Assembly: GCF_002895945.1 (NCBI RefSeq) | Contig: NZ_NPZB01000002.1 | Location: 558,001-622,000, forward strand | DNA from: Solilutibacter silvestris | Lineage (GTDB): Bacteria > Pseudomonadota > Gammaproteobacteria > Xanthomonadales > Xanthomonadaceae | Reading direction: 5' to 3' | DNA length: 64,000 nt | In this document: one piece after another, positions 1-7,847 of the stretch | How the letters are laid out: each line of letters starts with the position of its first letter | How positions within the stretch are numbered: the stretch's first letter is position 1 | Made by a program: the position numbers and the translations under genes | Notes under the pieces: model-generated | What the model was told of the DNA's origin: nothing | Databases searched by the model: none | The model's input: the letters and a program-made list of their open reading frames with translations, nothing else

Positions 1-876
1 TTGCCGGCAGCGAAGGTGACGGCGGAAATCGCGGCGACGCGTGGCGTGCCGATGGGACAGGATTGCGTGTCGCCGGCGCGGCACAGCGTGTTCTCGACGC
101 CGATCGAGTTGCTGCAATTCATCGCGAAGATGCGCGAACTGTCAGGCGGCAAACCAGCGGGATTCAAACTGGCGATCGGCCATCCCTGGGAATGGTTCGG
201 GATCGCCAAGGCGATGCACGAAACCGGCTTGCTGCCGGATTTCATCGTGGTCGATGGTGCGGAAGGCGGCACCGGCGCGGCACCGTCGGAGTTCGTCAAC
301 CACGTCGGCGTACCGATGCACGAAGCGTTGATGCTGGTGAACAACACGCTGATCGGCCTCGATCTGCGCGATCGCGTCCGCATCGGCGCGGCCGGCAAGA
401 TCACCAGCGGTTTCGATCTCGCCCACACCTTGGCGCTGGGCGCGGACTGGTGCAACGCTGCCCGCGCCTTCATGTTTTCGCTGGGCTGCATCCAGTCGCG
501 CAGCTGCCACAACGACAAATGCCCGACCGGCGTGGCGACGCAGGATCCTGCCCGTTGGAAGACGCTGGACGTGGAAGACAAGGCGCAACGCGTGCAGAAT
601 TTCCATGGCAATACGCTGAAGGCATTGCGCGACATGCTGTGCGCCGCCGGATTGAACCATCCGCGCGAACTCGGCCCCGAACATATCCTGCGCCGGGTCA
701 GTCCGATCGAGATCCGTGCGTTGTCGCAGCTGTACCCCCATCTGCAAGTCGGCGAATTGCTGGAGAATCGCGAGCGGAGCCATCAGGTGTTCCGCGCATT
801 CTGGGACACGGCGCGTAGCGACAGTTTTGCGCCACCGGCCCATGTCGCGGAATTGCGCAGTTCGAAATCATTCTGA
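1..876 (+). CDS. FMN-binding glutamate synthase-like protein, C-terminal part (5' end outside window)
   Basis: This is the C-terminal 291 residues of a protein of the glutamate synthase large-subunit (GltB central/FMN domain) family, open at the left edge, so the true start is not visible. Seen: a Gly-rich substrate/FMN loop VDGAEGGTGAAP at about residues 84-95 of the visible part, and three cysteines C163, C169 and C174. Their C-x5-C-x4-C spacing matches the 3Fe-4S ligands of glutamate synthases. It lacks the C-terminal GXGXG beta-helix domain of true GltB. It therefore belongs to the stand-alone 'FMN-binding glutamate synthase family' proteins common in proteobacteria, whose physiological reaction is not settled. 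It ends 11 bp before the convergent small gene at 887. Confidence 0.85.
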   Translation: MPAAKVTAEIAATRGVPMGQDCVSPARHSVFSTPIELLQFIAKMRELSGGKPAGFKLAIGHPWEWFGIAKAMHETGLLPDFIVVDGAEGGTGAAPSEFVNHVGVPMHEALMLVNNTLIGLDLRDRVRIGAAGKITSGFDLAHTLALGADWCNAARAFMFSLGCIQSRSCHNDKCPTGVATQDPARWKTLDVEDKAQRVQNFHGNTLKALRDMLCAAGLNHPRELGPEHILRRVSPIEIRALSQLYPHLQVGELLENRERSHQVFRAFWDTARSDSFAPPAHVAELRSSKSF

Positions 877-886
877 GGCGGGAAAC

Positions 887-1075
887 TCAAGCCATCTGCG
901 GCGCACGGAAACCGCAGCGCAGGAAGATCGTGCGTTCGCGTTCGTCCAGTTCATCGAACCCGAGCTCGCGGACACCGCCGGGGCGTTGGTCGTGGGTGAG
1001 GAATTCGTAGTCGGTGTAGTCGGGTTTGCGATCCGTGCGATTCCGGGGCTGGCGAAACGGAGCGAGCATGTCCAT
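887..1075 (-). CDS. Small hypothetical protein, 62 aa
   Basis: Unrecognised family. The protein is charged and soluble (DYTDYEFLTHDQ, ELGFDELDERERTIF) with no signal peptide or membrane segment. It is supported by a good ribosome binding site (AGGGAAG about six bases before the ATG on the minus strand), by amino-acid composition unlike a random GC-rich frame, and by its position filling the space between two real genes. A second in-frame ATG follows two codons later. It is convergent with the glutamate synthase-like gene and could share a transcript with the ArsC-family gene upstream on the same strand. No function is proposed. Confidence 0.6.
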   Translation of the reverse strand: MDMLAPFRQPRNRTDRKPDYTDYEFLTHDQRPGGVRELGFDELDERERTIFLRCGFRAPQMA

Positions 1076-1198
1076 GTGGTCTTCCCTGACGATGGCGCGG
1101 CCGGTCGTGACCGCACAGCCACGATAGGGCGACGGATCGCAGGAAACTTTCGGGAGGTGGCCGTCGCTGGCGTAGGAAAAGCCCGCGATCGAAGGCGA

Positions 1199-1558
1199 TC
1201 AGGCACCGTCGACCAGCTCCAGCGCGCGTTCCGGCGGCCGGCAGATCACCGCGCGCTCGCCGCGCACCAGGATCGGGCGTTCGATCAGCCGTGGCTGCGC
1301 CACCATCGCCGCGATGGCGATGTCATCGGGCAGGGTGGGATCGTCCAACCCGAGTCCGGCATATTCCGGCTCGCCCTTGCGCAGCAGCTCGCGGGCGGGA
1401 ATGGCGAGCTTGCCCACCAGGTCGCGCAAGGTGGCGTCGTCGGGTGGCGTCAGCAGGTATTCGACCACGCGCGGTTGCAGGCCGCGCTCGGCGAGCAGGG
1501 CGGCGGTGGCCCGGCATTTGGAGCAGGCATCGTTGTGATAGAGGGCGAGGTCGGGCAT
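1199..1558 (-). CDS. arsC: Arsenate reductase (glutaredoxin-dependent), ArsC family
   Basis: 119-aa thioredoxin-fold protein of the ArsC/Spx/YffB superfamily. The active-site pattern H8-x3-C12-x3-R16 is present (HNDACSKCR), and arginines fall at positions 60, 94 and 107. These are the residue numbers that bind oxyanion in the plasmid R773 ArsC, so arsenate reduction is plausible. An additional Cys15 gives a CxxC, which differs from the usual CSKS. No arsR, arsB or acr3 gene is nearby, so it is not part of a classical ars operon, and chromosomal orphan copies of this family may have another physiological substrate. The start is the ATG at 1558; no clear Shine-Dalgarno sequence was seen. Confidence 0.85.
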   Translation of the reverse strand: MPDLALYHNDACSKCRATAALLAERGLQPRVVEYLLTPPDDATLRDLVGKLAIPARELLRKGEPEYAGLGLDDPTLPDDIAIAAMVAQPRLIERPILVRGERAVICRPPERALELVDGA

Positions 1559-1616
1559 GGCAGCGTGCCGGGCGTGGGCACGCCATGATGCCCGGATCGG
1601 CGCCGGCGTTGTCCGC

Positions 1617-1838
1617 TCAGGATGGCTCGAACTGGCAGCCGAGCCGCGCCAGCATGTGCTTTTCGATCTCGCTCAGCTGCGATACCTCGAGTTCCCGGGC
1701 CTGGGTCGGGCGCATGTCGTAGGTGGTGAACACGTACTGGCGATGCCCGAAGGCGCAATAATCGCCGTCGCGGGTGCTGTAGGAAATCGGGGCGCCGCAG
1801 TTGCGGCAAAGCATCGTGGTTTCATCCTTGAACATCAT
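1617..1838 (-). CDS. Small putative zinc-ribbon protein, 73 aa
   Basis: Small protein with C11-x2-C14, C28 and H32 (CRNCG ... YCAFGH), a likely metal-binding site. The C-terminal half is helical and charged (ELEVSQLSEIEKHMLARLG). The frame stays open upstream into the kup region, but only the part from the paired ATGs at 1838/1835 has sensible composition, and kup is read divergently there. It lies just upstream of arsC on the same strand (59 bp gap). Family not recognised with certainty. Confidence 0.6.
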   Translation of the reverse strand: MMFKDETTMLCRNCGAPISYSTRDGDYCAFGHRQYVFTTYDMRPTQARELEVSQLSEIEKHMLARLGCQFEPS

Positions 1839-1997
1839 GTGCCTACGTCCTGTAGGGGCGTGCGTCCAATTCCGCGCACGAGCGGATGTTAGCACCGCCG
1901 AATCCGCCATTGCAGCGAACGCGTTCACAAAAAAGCCGCCTTTCGCCGCTGGCGCCATGCCATCATTCCTGAATCCGTCCGCTGGCCAGACTGACGC

Positions 1998-3941
1998 ATG
2001 AATCGTCCCATCGTCACGACTGCCGGTAGCGGTGCCGCAGCGCCGCTCCAGCCGGAGGGCCGCTACCGGATGCAGAAGAAAAGCCTGGCAGCGCTGTCGC
2101 TGGCCGCGCTCGGCGTGGTCTATGGCGACATCGGCACCAGCCCCTTGTACGCCTTCAAGGTCGCCGTGCAGGCGGGTTCCGGCGCGGGCCTTGGCCTTGC
2201 CGCGACCGCCATGGGCATCGCTTCGCTGGTGATCTGGTCGCTGGTCGTCATCGTCTCGATCAAGTACGCCATCCTGATCATGCGCGCCGACAACCACGGC
2301 GAGGGCGGCGTGGTCGCCATGCTGGCATTGCTGGGCGCGCGCGATGCGCAACCGGGCAGCCGTCGCGCCGCGTTGCTGGTGCTTGGGTTGTTCGGTGCCG
2401 CGTTGTTGTACGGCGATGGCGCGATCACGCCGGCAATTTCGGTGCTGAGCGCATTGGAGGGACTCAAGGCCGACGCGCCGATCCTGGGCGGCATCGTGAT
2501 TCCCGCCACCATCGTGATTCTCGTCGCGTTATTCCTGGTGCAGTCGAAGGGGACCGGGTTCATCGGCAGGATCTTCGGGCCGGTGATGATGTGCTGGTTC
2601 CTCGCCATCGGCGTGCTGGGTATCAAGGGCATCGCCGAACATCCGCAAGTGTTGGCGGCGCTGCTGCCGACCACCGCGATCGAGTTCCTGGCGCATGCAC
2701 CGATCCACGTCAGTTTCGGGGTGATGGGCGCGGTGTTCCTGGCGGTGACCGGCGGCGAAGCCATGTATGCCGACATGGGGCATTTCGGTCGCAGCGCGAT
2801 CCGTGCCGCGTGGTTCGTGATCGCGTTGCCGGCGCTGGTATTGAATTACCTCGGACAGGCCGGACTGGTCGCCGCGCATGCCGATGCGGCCGGTAATCCG
2901 TTCTTCGGTCTCGCACCGGGCTGGGCGCATTACCCGCTGGTGTTCTTCGCCACGGCGGCCACCGTGATCGCATCGCAGGCGATCATTTCCGGCGTGTTCT
3001 CGCTGACGCAGCAAGTGGTGCAACTGGGCTTCCTGCCGCGCATCCGCATCCTCCACACCGATCGCGACGAGAGCGGCCAGATCTACGTTCCGACCGCCAA
3101 CTGGCTGCTGGCGCTCGCTACCATCACGGCGGTGCTGGTGTTCCGTTCATCCGATGCGCTGGCTGGCGCCTACGGCATCGCGGTATCGGCGTTGATGGCG
3201 ATTTCCACTTTCCTGGCGACGCTGGTCGCGATCAAGTGGGGATACAACCGTGGCATGGTGCTCTTGGTGAACGGCGCATTCCTGCTGATCGACCTGTTTT
3301 TCTTCGCGGCCAATTCGCTCAAGCTGTTCGATGGCGGCTGGTTTCCGTTGCTGATCACCGTCGCAGTCGCGTTCCTGATGCTGACCTGGCACCGCGGACT
3401 CCAGCTGATCGAAGCGGCGCGCGCCGACCGCCGTGTCGACGAAGCGGATTTCATGGCGATGCTGGCGCAAAGCGGAATCTCGCGCTTCCCGGGGACGGCA
3501 GCATTCCTCTCCGCCTCGCGCACGGGCATTCCGCTGTCGCTGTCGACGCATCTCAAGCACGACAAGGCCTTGCAGGAGCATGTCCTGCTGGTGTCGGTGG
3601 TGACGGAGGAAGTTCCGTTCGTGGAACCGTCGCAACGCGCCGAGGTCAGCGATCTCTGCCCGAGTTTCCAGCGCGTCATCCTGAAATTCGGCTTCATGGA
3701 AAGCCTCGATATCCCGGCCGGCCTGGCGGCTGCGGCGACCTGCATTCCGCCCGAGCAATTGAGCCAGGTGAGTTATTACATCGGCCACGAAACCGTGATC
3801 GCAGATCCCGCCATCAAGGGCATGGCGCAGTGGCGCGAATCGATGTTCGTGTGGATGCAGCGGAATTCCGCGCCCACCGGTTCCTCGTTCGGGATCGCCA
3901 CCGATCAACTGGTGGAACTGGGCACCGAGATCAGGATCTGA
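1998..3941 (+). CDS. kup: Low-affinity potassium transporter Kup (KUP/HAK/KT family)
   Basis: 647-aa inner-membrane K+:H+ symporter. The family hallmark GVVYGDIGTSPLYAF lies at residues 39-53, followed by about twelve hydrophobic segments and a C-terminal cytoplasmic domain of roughly 150 residues. Length agrees with the family (E. coli Kup about 622 aa); the N-terminus has an extra, polar ~25 residues before the first membrane segment, so an internal ATG (Met25) is a possible alternative start. Divergent from the small zinc-ribbon gene. Its 3' end faces the stranded tRNA-Val terminator and attL of the integrated element. Confidence 0.95.
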   Translation: MNRPIVTTAGSGAAAPLQPEGRYRMQKKSLAALSLAALGVVYGDIGTSPLYAFKVAVQAGSGAGLGLAATAMGIASLVIWSLVVIVSIKYAILIMRADNHGEGGVVAMLALLGARDAQPGSRRAALLVLGLFGAALLYGDGAITPAISVLSALEGLKADAPILGGIVIPATIVILVALFLVQSKGTGFIGRIFGPVMMCWFLAIGVLGIKGIAEHPQVLAALLPTTAIEFLAHAPIHVSFGVMGAVFLAVTGGEAMYADMGHFGRSAIRAAWFVIALPALVLNYLGQAGLVAAHADAAGNPFFGLAPGWAHYPLVFFATAATVIASQAIISGVFSLTQQVVQLGFLPRIRILHTDRDESGQIYVPTANWLLALATITAVLVFRSSDALAGAYGIAVSALMAISTFLATLVAIKWGYNRGMVLLVNGAFLLIDLFFFAANSLKLFDGGWFPLLITVAVAFLMLTWHRGLQLIEAARADRRVDEADFMAMLAQSGISRFPGTAAFLSASRTGIPLSLSTHLKHDKALQEHVLLVSVVTEEVPFVEPSQRAEVSDLCPSFQRVILKFGFMESLDIPAGLAAAATCIPPEQLSQVSYYIGHETVIADPAIKGMAQWRESMFVWMQRNSAPTGSSFGIATDQLVELGTEIRI

Positions 3942-3984
3942 ACCTGCCGGATGCGAGGCGTGCTGTTACGGGGCTGTCGTGCAC

Positions 3985-4007
3985 AAAAAAGCCGGCTTGC
4001 GCCGGCT
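3985..4007 (-). terminator. Original tRNA-Val terminator, separated from its gene
   Basis: Perfect 7-bp inverted repeat AGCCGGC/GCCGGCT (3990-3996 and 4001-4007, 4-nt loop) followed on the minus strand by a T-run (the A6 at 3985-3990 on the plus strand). It lies immediately downstream of the 50-nt tRNA-Val 3' remnant at 4015-4064, so it was most likely the terminator of tRNA-Val before the element inserted. It cannot end kup transcripts as a typical intrinsic terminator, because the T-run is on the other strand. Confidence 0.8.
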
Positions 4008-4013
4008 CGTGTC

Positions 4014-4064
4014 CTGGTGGGCGGTGCAGGGATCGAACCTGCGACCCTTGCCGTGTGAAGGCAA
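4014..4064 (-). repeat. attL: 51-bp direct repeat, 3' part of tRNA-Val
   Basis: 51 bp identical to 13939-13989. It comprises the 3' 50 nt of tRNA-Val(CAC) on the minus strand, from the anticodon stem-loop through the T arm and acceptor 3' strand to CCA, plus one flanking base. Sequence diverges right after the anticodon stem (position 4065), so no complete tRNA exists here. This is the chromosomal side left behind when the element recombined into the tRNA gene. Confidence 0.95.
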
Positions 4065-4154
4065 AATTCACAATCCGCAGCCGTTCATTGGGGTTTTTAA
4101 GTAGCTGATTTTAATGGCCCTATATCCGCATTCGTCCACAATTGTGCGCTACAC

Positions 4155-4181
4155 TTTTCCGCGTCACGTCCGCGCGGAAAA
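4155..4181 (+). promoter_or_regulatory. Inverted repeat over the integrase ribosome-binding region
   Basis: TTTTCCGCG (4155-4163) and CGCGGAAAA (4173-4181) are a perfect 9-bp inverted repeat with a 9-nt loop, ending five bases before the integrase ATG at 4187. The right arm holds the only Shine-Dalgarno-like purines (GGAAAA), so the hairpin could limit integrase translation, or the DNA palindrome could be an operator. The same stretch (4156-4174) is closely repeated near attR, so it may instead be an integrase arm site. Confidence 0.5.
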
Positions 4182-4186
4182 ATCCC

Positions 4187-5356
4187 ATGCCCCACGAACT
4201 GCACAAATCCGGCGTTCGCACGTCACTTGCTGTCCGCAATGAGCCCTATTGGGGCGCACCCGTTGAGCGCGGCCTGTATGTGGGGTTCCGGCGTCTCGAA
4301 CATGGCGGGAACTGGGTAGCTCGCTATCGCGTTGACTTCGCCAAGCAGCAATACAAGGCACTCGGACCCGCCACGAAGTCATTCGACTATGACGCCGCGA
4401 AAAAGGACGCCCAAGCGTGGAAGAAGGCGGTTGACGCGGGCGTCAAGACCGGCGAGGTTGAAACAGTCGCGGACGCGTGCACCTGCTACGTCAAAGCCCT
4501 GCGCAAGGCCAAGCGCGAGAAAACCGCACGCGACGCCGAACGCCGATTTGAGCGCGTGATTGATAACGACGCGCTGGGGAAGATCAGACTCGACAAACTG
4601 AAAAAGCAACACATCGAAGCATGGCGCGAACGATTGGAGGAAGGGCGGCTCGCCCCGATACCGACAAAACGAGGCCGCCCCCCAGTGGCTAAACCACTGG
4701 CACCGGCTGGGTTTAAGCGCATGCTGACCGCCCTGAAGGCTGCGCTAAATCACGCTGTCGAGGAAGAATACGTCTCGCCGGACAAAGCGATGCAGTGGCG
4801 TGGAGTGAAGCCTGAAAAAGAGGCTGACGGACGGCGCGACTTGTACCTGTCAAAACCACAGCGCCGGGCATTGCTCGATGCTGCGCAAGGCAACGTGCGT
4901 GACTTGATTGAATGCGTGGCGCTTACCGGGTGCCGTCCAGGCGATCCTGCGGTTGCACTGCGGAAGGACTACGACGCGAGCAACAAGACAGTCACATTCC
5001 GAACGAAAGACCATGCACGCACGATCCCGCTATCCCCGGCCGCAGCCGCACTACTTGATCGGCTCGCAAAATCAAAGTTGCCTAACGCCTATCTTTTTAC
5101 CCAAGACAACGGCAAGCCGTGGGCATCCAAAGAATGGGCCGCGTTAACGCGCGCAGCAGCGACGGATGCAGGATTGCCGGATGGTGTCGTCCTATACACC
5201 TTGCGGCACTGCTGGATCACTGAGGCTATCACGGGCGGAATGGACGTCCTGACCGTCGCGCGGCTGGCCGGTACGTCACTGGCGATGATTCAAAAGCACT
5301 ACGGGCATCTCGTGAGTGGCACGCGCGACCAGTTGGCTGCAATCGCAATGCTTTAA
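4187..5356 (+). CDS. int: Tyrosine recombinase (phage integrase)
   Basis: 389-aa site-specific recombinase that would integrate and excise the element at tRNA-Val. Visible: an N-terminal DUF4102/arm-binding-like region, a core-binding domain about 90-200, and the catalytic domain about 210-385 with R250 (TGCRPGDPA), K274 in the beta-hairpin (RTKDHARTIPL), R340-H341 (YTLRHCW) and the nucleophile Y372 (MIQKHYGH). The first His of the HxxR box is Tyr337, and the later His/Trp box reads AGTS; both variants occur in phage integrases. The ATG at 4187 was chosen over an upstream TTG at 4142 because it gives the usual N-terminus. It lies next to attL, as expected for an integrase gene. Confidence 0.93.
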   Translation: MPHELHKSGVRTSLAVRNEPYWGAPVERGLYVGFRRLEHGGNWVARYRVDFAKQQYKALGPATKSFDYDAAKKDAQAWKKAVDAGVKTGEVETVADACTCYVKALRKAKREKTARDAERRFERVIDNDALGKIRLDKLKKQHIEAWRERLEEGRLAPIPTKRGRPPVAKPLAPAGFKRMLTALKAALNHAVEEEYVSPDKAMQWRGVKPEKEADGRRDLYLSKPQRRALLDAAQGNVRDLIECVALTGCRPGDPAVALRKDYDASNKTVTFRTKDHARTIPLSPAAAALLDRLAKSKLPNAYLFTQDNGKPWASKEWAALTRAAATDAGLPDGVVLYTLRHCWITEAITGGMDVLTVARLAGTSLAMIQKHYGHLVSGTRDQLAAIAML

Positions 5357-5360
5357 CCGC

Positions 5361-5384
5361 CGCCCGGTGCGGTAACACCGGGCG
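5361..5384 (+). terminator. GC-rich hairpin after the integrase gene
   Basis: Perfect 9-bp inverted repeat CGCCCGGTG/CACCGGGCG with a 6-nt loop, starting five bases after the integrase stop codon. There is no T-run after it, so it is a weak intrinsic-terminator candidate; it may protect the transcript end or attenuate read-through into the small genes that follow. Confidence 0.4.
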
Positions 5385-5415
5385 ACTTCCACAACCGTCT
5401 ACTAAGGAGACGACC

Positions 5416-5775
5416 ATGACAATGCAAATGTTCACACACTGGGGCCGCAGCATGGAAGGCCCGGAGCTTGACCTATGGGTTCAAGTCGGCCAGAGCGTCA
5501 CCGAACGTATTTCGCTGGACATACGCGAGCTTCCAGCACATCCGGAGCTAATCGAGCGGATGCCCGAGACGTTCCGCTATCGCATGCTATGGGAGGCGCG
5601 CGAGGTGGGGAAAGGCAACTTCACGCTAGACCCAAAGTTTCACGGGTATGACGCGCGCGAGGTGGGGAATGCAAGCGACGAACTGGAAATGCTGTCGAAC
5701 ATGCTGGCGGCGAAGGTGCGAGCAAGGGCGGGAAAGCGCCCACCACTGCGCGTCGTCGGCGCGCAAGGTGAATGA
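5416..5775 (+). CDS. Hypothetical phage-element protein, 119 aa
   Basis: Unrecognised. A strong Shine-Dalgarno AAGGAGA lies about six bases before the ATG, the best in the element. The sequence is soluble, acidic in the first two thirds and basic near the C-terminus (AKVRARAGKRPPLRVV). It contains the repeated phrase AREVGK/AREVGN, encoded by the near-identical DNA gcgcgaggtgggga at about 5596 and 5656. Overlaps the next gene by four bases (ATGA), which suggests translational coupling. No function proposed. Confidence 0.7.
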   Translation: MTMQMFTHWGRSMEGPELDLWVQVGQSVTERISLDIRELPAHPELIERMPETFRYRMLWEAREVGKGNFTLDPKFHGYDAREVGNASDELEMLSNMLAAKVRARAGKRPPLRVVGAQGE

Positions 5776-5978
5776 CCGTGGACCATATCGACCAAATGGC
5801 GCAATTGGTGGCTGCGCGAGCGAGAATGAAACTCGGGGAAAAGCCCAAGTTTCGCGTTGTCGATCCGTCCAGCGATTCGTTATCCAGTGAGGCGATGGCA
5901 TTGGCGCGTTTCTACGATCAGGCCACGCAAAGACAACGCAATGCGTTGGACGCGGTCATGGCGGCGCTCGATGACTAG
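5772..5978 (+). CDS. Hypothetical phage-element protein, 68 aa
   Basis: Unrecognised small helical protein, coupled to the preceding gene by a 4-bp ATGA overlap. Residues 18-31 (MKLGEKPKFRVVDP) resemble the C-terminal part of the upstream protein (AGKRPPLRVVG), so the pair may have arisen by duplication or interact. Followed by a weak terminator-like hairpin at 6001-6023, making int plus these two genes a possible short operon. Confidence 0.6.
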   Translation: MTVDHIDQMAQLVAARARMKLGEKPKFRVVDPSSDSLSSEAMALARFYDQATQRQRNALDAVMAALDD

Positions 5979-6479
5979 GCTTCCACTGCTGCACACAAGT
6001 CCCGCCAACCGGCAGGCTTTTTTGTTGCGCTTGAGGGATAACCTGTTGATTTAGTTGGGTGGCAGCTGGCTTGCTTGACTTTCAATTTGATAGCGCGAAA
6101 CTTAATCCGTGCATATGAATTCGTACGCACGGATAGCCGGTGACGACCGCACTGCGACATGCATCCTTTGGGATGGGGCCATGCCCTTCGCAGGAATAGT
6201 CATCGAATAAGAACCCTGAGGGTTGGCGATCAAGAAACCACCAACCCTAGGAAGTAGTAACACCGATAGCTACATGGTGATGCGCGAGGCAGGCCGAGTG
6301 CCGGAGTGCTAACAGCACTCCAACTGCGAGTAGAGCAATCCATGAGCTAATCCCAGTTGGAACGACCCAAAAATCGTCCGACCGTTCCGCGGGGTTGGTG
6401 CATAGCCCGCAGCGAAAGCTGCGAACGCTTGCGCCGACATTCGCGTGCCGGTGCAGGCCTTGCCAAAGGTTTTGCACAC
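5979..6479. other. 500-bp gene-free region with several inverted repeats
   Basis: No convincing gene on either strand. It holds a terminator-like hairpin at its left end, then a cluster of inverted repeats: AACCCT-G-AGGGTT around 6212-6224, AGGGTTGG/CCAACCCT (6219-6226 and 6241-6248), GGAGTGCT/AGCACTCC (6303-6310 and 6314-6321), and TCCAACTG/CAGTTGGA (6319-6326 and 6354-6361). Composition is less GC-rich than the flanks. It separates the integrase group from the genes starting with the HTH protein, the position where a phage control region is expected. It could be promoter/operator DNA or a structured RNA. Confidence 0.5.
6001..6023 (+). terminator. Imperfect hairpin with T-run
   Basis: CCCGCC and GGCAGG can pair with one C-A mismatch around an AACC loop, followed directly by C then six T. 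It lies 23 bases after the 68-aa gene. A modest intrinsic terminator for the integrase-side operon. Confidence 0.45.
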
Positions 6480-6719
6480 ATGGACAAACAACAACACACC
6501 GCACACGAGCGCGGCCCCCTGCTCGACAACTACACCGCTAACGAACTGCAACTCGCATGGCCCATCGCCAAAGCGGGCGCGCGCCTTGGCGTGTGTCGCA
6601 CAAAGGCTTACGAACTCGTTAACTCGGGGCGATTGAAGGCAGTCAACATCGCCGGGAAGCGTGTCATCCCGGAATCGGAACTGCAACGGCTTGTCTCCGA
6701 ATTGTTGGAGGCCGCATGA
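6480..6719 (+). CDS. AlpA/excisionase-like helix-turn-helix protein
   Basis: 79 aa. Residues about 27-75 form a MerR/AlpA-type winged HTH of the 'helix-turn-helix domain 17' kind: AWPIAKAGARLGVCRTKAYELVNSG, then a GRLKAVNIAGKRVIPESELQRL wing. Such proteins act as excisionases or as activators of integrase and replication genes in prophages and satellites. An upstream in-frame start (6357) would add 41 Arg/Ser-rich residues typical of non-coding frame, so the ATG at 6480, with AAAGG about ten bases before it, is preferred. Overlaps the next gene by ATGA. Confidence 0.75.
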   Translation: MDKQQHTAHERGPLLDNYTANELQLAWPIAKAGARLGVCRTKAYELVNSGRLKAVNIAGKRVIPESELQRLVSELLEAA

Positions 6720-7066
6720 GCCTCAATACCAACCAGACGCGTGTTTATAGCCTCAAACTCGCTGGCGATGAGGACCCAATTCTAAGGGTCGCACTTCCCA
6801 AAGACACACCGCGCAATTATCGGGCACCCCTGATGCTGTTGCGGTGGTATCAAGACCTTCAGGTCGAACTCGAAATGTGTTTTCCGGGTGAACCATCGGT
6901 CTACGATCATTTAAAAAAATCATTACTCGTCATGCTGCGAGTCGTACGCCACGAGGTTCATGGCTGGGCCCCCGAGAGCGTGCATGAGGAGGTATGCCGC
7001 AACGACTTGCTCGGTCGGTTAGACGGGGTCCTGGGGCGCGATGAAAGCGCGGAGGAGCAGTCATGA
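6716..7066 (+). CDS. Hypothetical phage-element protein, 116 aa
   Basis: Unrecognised soluble protein, translationally coupled to the HTH gene before it and to the tail-assembly gene after it by ATGA overlaps. It contains a helical centre (YRAPLMLLRWYQDLQVELEM, then KKSLLVMLRVVRHEV) and an acidic C-terminus. Its place in the cluster suggests the same transcript, but nothing in the sequence gives a function. Confidence 0.65.
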   Translation: MSLNTNQTRVYSLKLAGDEDPILRVALPKDTPRNYRAPLMLLRWYQDLQVELEMCFPGEPSVYDHLKKSLLVMLRVVRHEVHGWAPESVHEEVCRNDLLGRLDGVLGRDESAEEQS

Positions 7067-7847
7067 GCATGGCCTACCCATCCAACATTCTCGCGACCGC
7101 GCTTGCGCCCGCACCCGTCCTTGCGCCGAAGATCGAGGTTCAGCGGCTGCGCACGATTCGGCTCTATGGCAAGCTCGGGGCGCAATTCGGCCGCGTGCAT
7201 CATCTGGCGGTTGCCAATCCTGCGGAAGCCGTGCAGGCGTTGATTCACCTGCATCCGGGCTTCGAAAAGTTTCTCATGGAAGCCAAAGACAACGGCATGG
7301 GTTTCTCCGTGTTCGTTGGTACGCGAAATATCGGCGAAAAGTCCCTGCGGCACCCGTGCGGAAACGAGGATATCCGCATCGCGCCAGTGCTGTTGAACAG
7401 CAAGAATGGATGGACTCAAGTGTTGCTGGGGATAGTGCTTATCGCGGCAACTATTGTGCTGGACATCTGGACATCTGGACGTTGGGTGGATTTTCCGAGG
7501 CAACTTACGGCGCAGGCTACGTCTACGGCATTTCAATGATCGTCGGCGGTGTCACCCAGCTTCTATCCCCTCAGCCGAAGCTCAAGAAACCATCCGAGCG
7601 CGCAGACAACACCCCGAGCTACAACTTTTCCGGCCCCGTCAACACGTCCGCGCAAGGGCACCCCGTCCCGCTGTTGTACGGCGAGATGATCGTCGGTTCC
7701 GCTGTCGCATCGGCGGGCATCAATATCAAAGACAACGGCTACGCGCCGGTCAACAGCGCGCCAACTGGTGGCGGACGTGCATGGACTAGTGCGGACGGAA
7801 CGCTAAACACCGCTGGTGCCTACACGTATGGCGGGGGTGCCGCATGA
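7063..7847 (+). pseudogene. Tail assembly protein I-like gene (lambda gpI family), frameshifted
   Basis: Two frames together give one gpI-like protein. The first (7063 to about 7480) encodes the N-terminal ubiquitin-like part (IRLYGKLGAQFGRVHHLAV) and the start of the hydrophobic stretch (VLLGIVLIAATIVL). The second (about 7475 to 7847) continues with GAGYVYGISMIVGGVTQLLSP and the conserved end VPLLYGEMIVGSAVASAGI. In lambda, gpI is needed for tail-tip assembly but is not in the virion. The break sits exactly in a CTGGACAT tandem array; removing one 8-bp unit restores a continuous 258-aa reading frame. As read, the product is cut to 158 aa with an unrelated tail. This is the only tail gene in the element. 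Confidence 0.8.
7459..7480 (+). repeat. 8-bp tandem repeat causing a frameshift
   Basis: CTGGACAT occurs twice in tandem followed by a partial CTGGAC (7459-7466, 7467-7474, 7475-7480). One unit fewer would fuse the two halves of the gpI-like gene in frame, so this looks like a recent replication-slippage duplication. It could in principle revert. Confidence 0.85.

Noticed and set aside
1839-2351. Upstream extension of the small zinc-ribbon gene across kup
   Set aside because: It would be antisense to the conserved first membrane segments of kup; the plausible start is the ATG at 1838.
4014-4064. A second tRNA-Val gene at the left end of the element
   Set aside because: Only the 3' 50 nt are present; the D arm and the 5' acceptor strand are missing, so it is an attachment-site remnant.
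6309-6686. 125-codon minus-strand frame overlapping the AlpA-like gene
   Set aside because: The plus strand encodes a recognisable HTH domain; the minus frame has no start signal and mixed composition.
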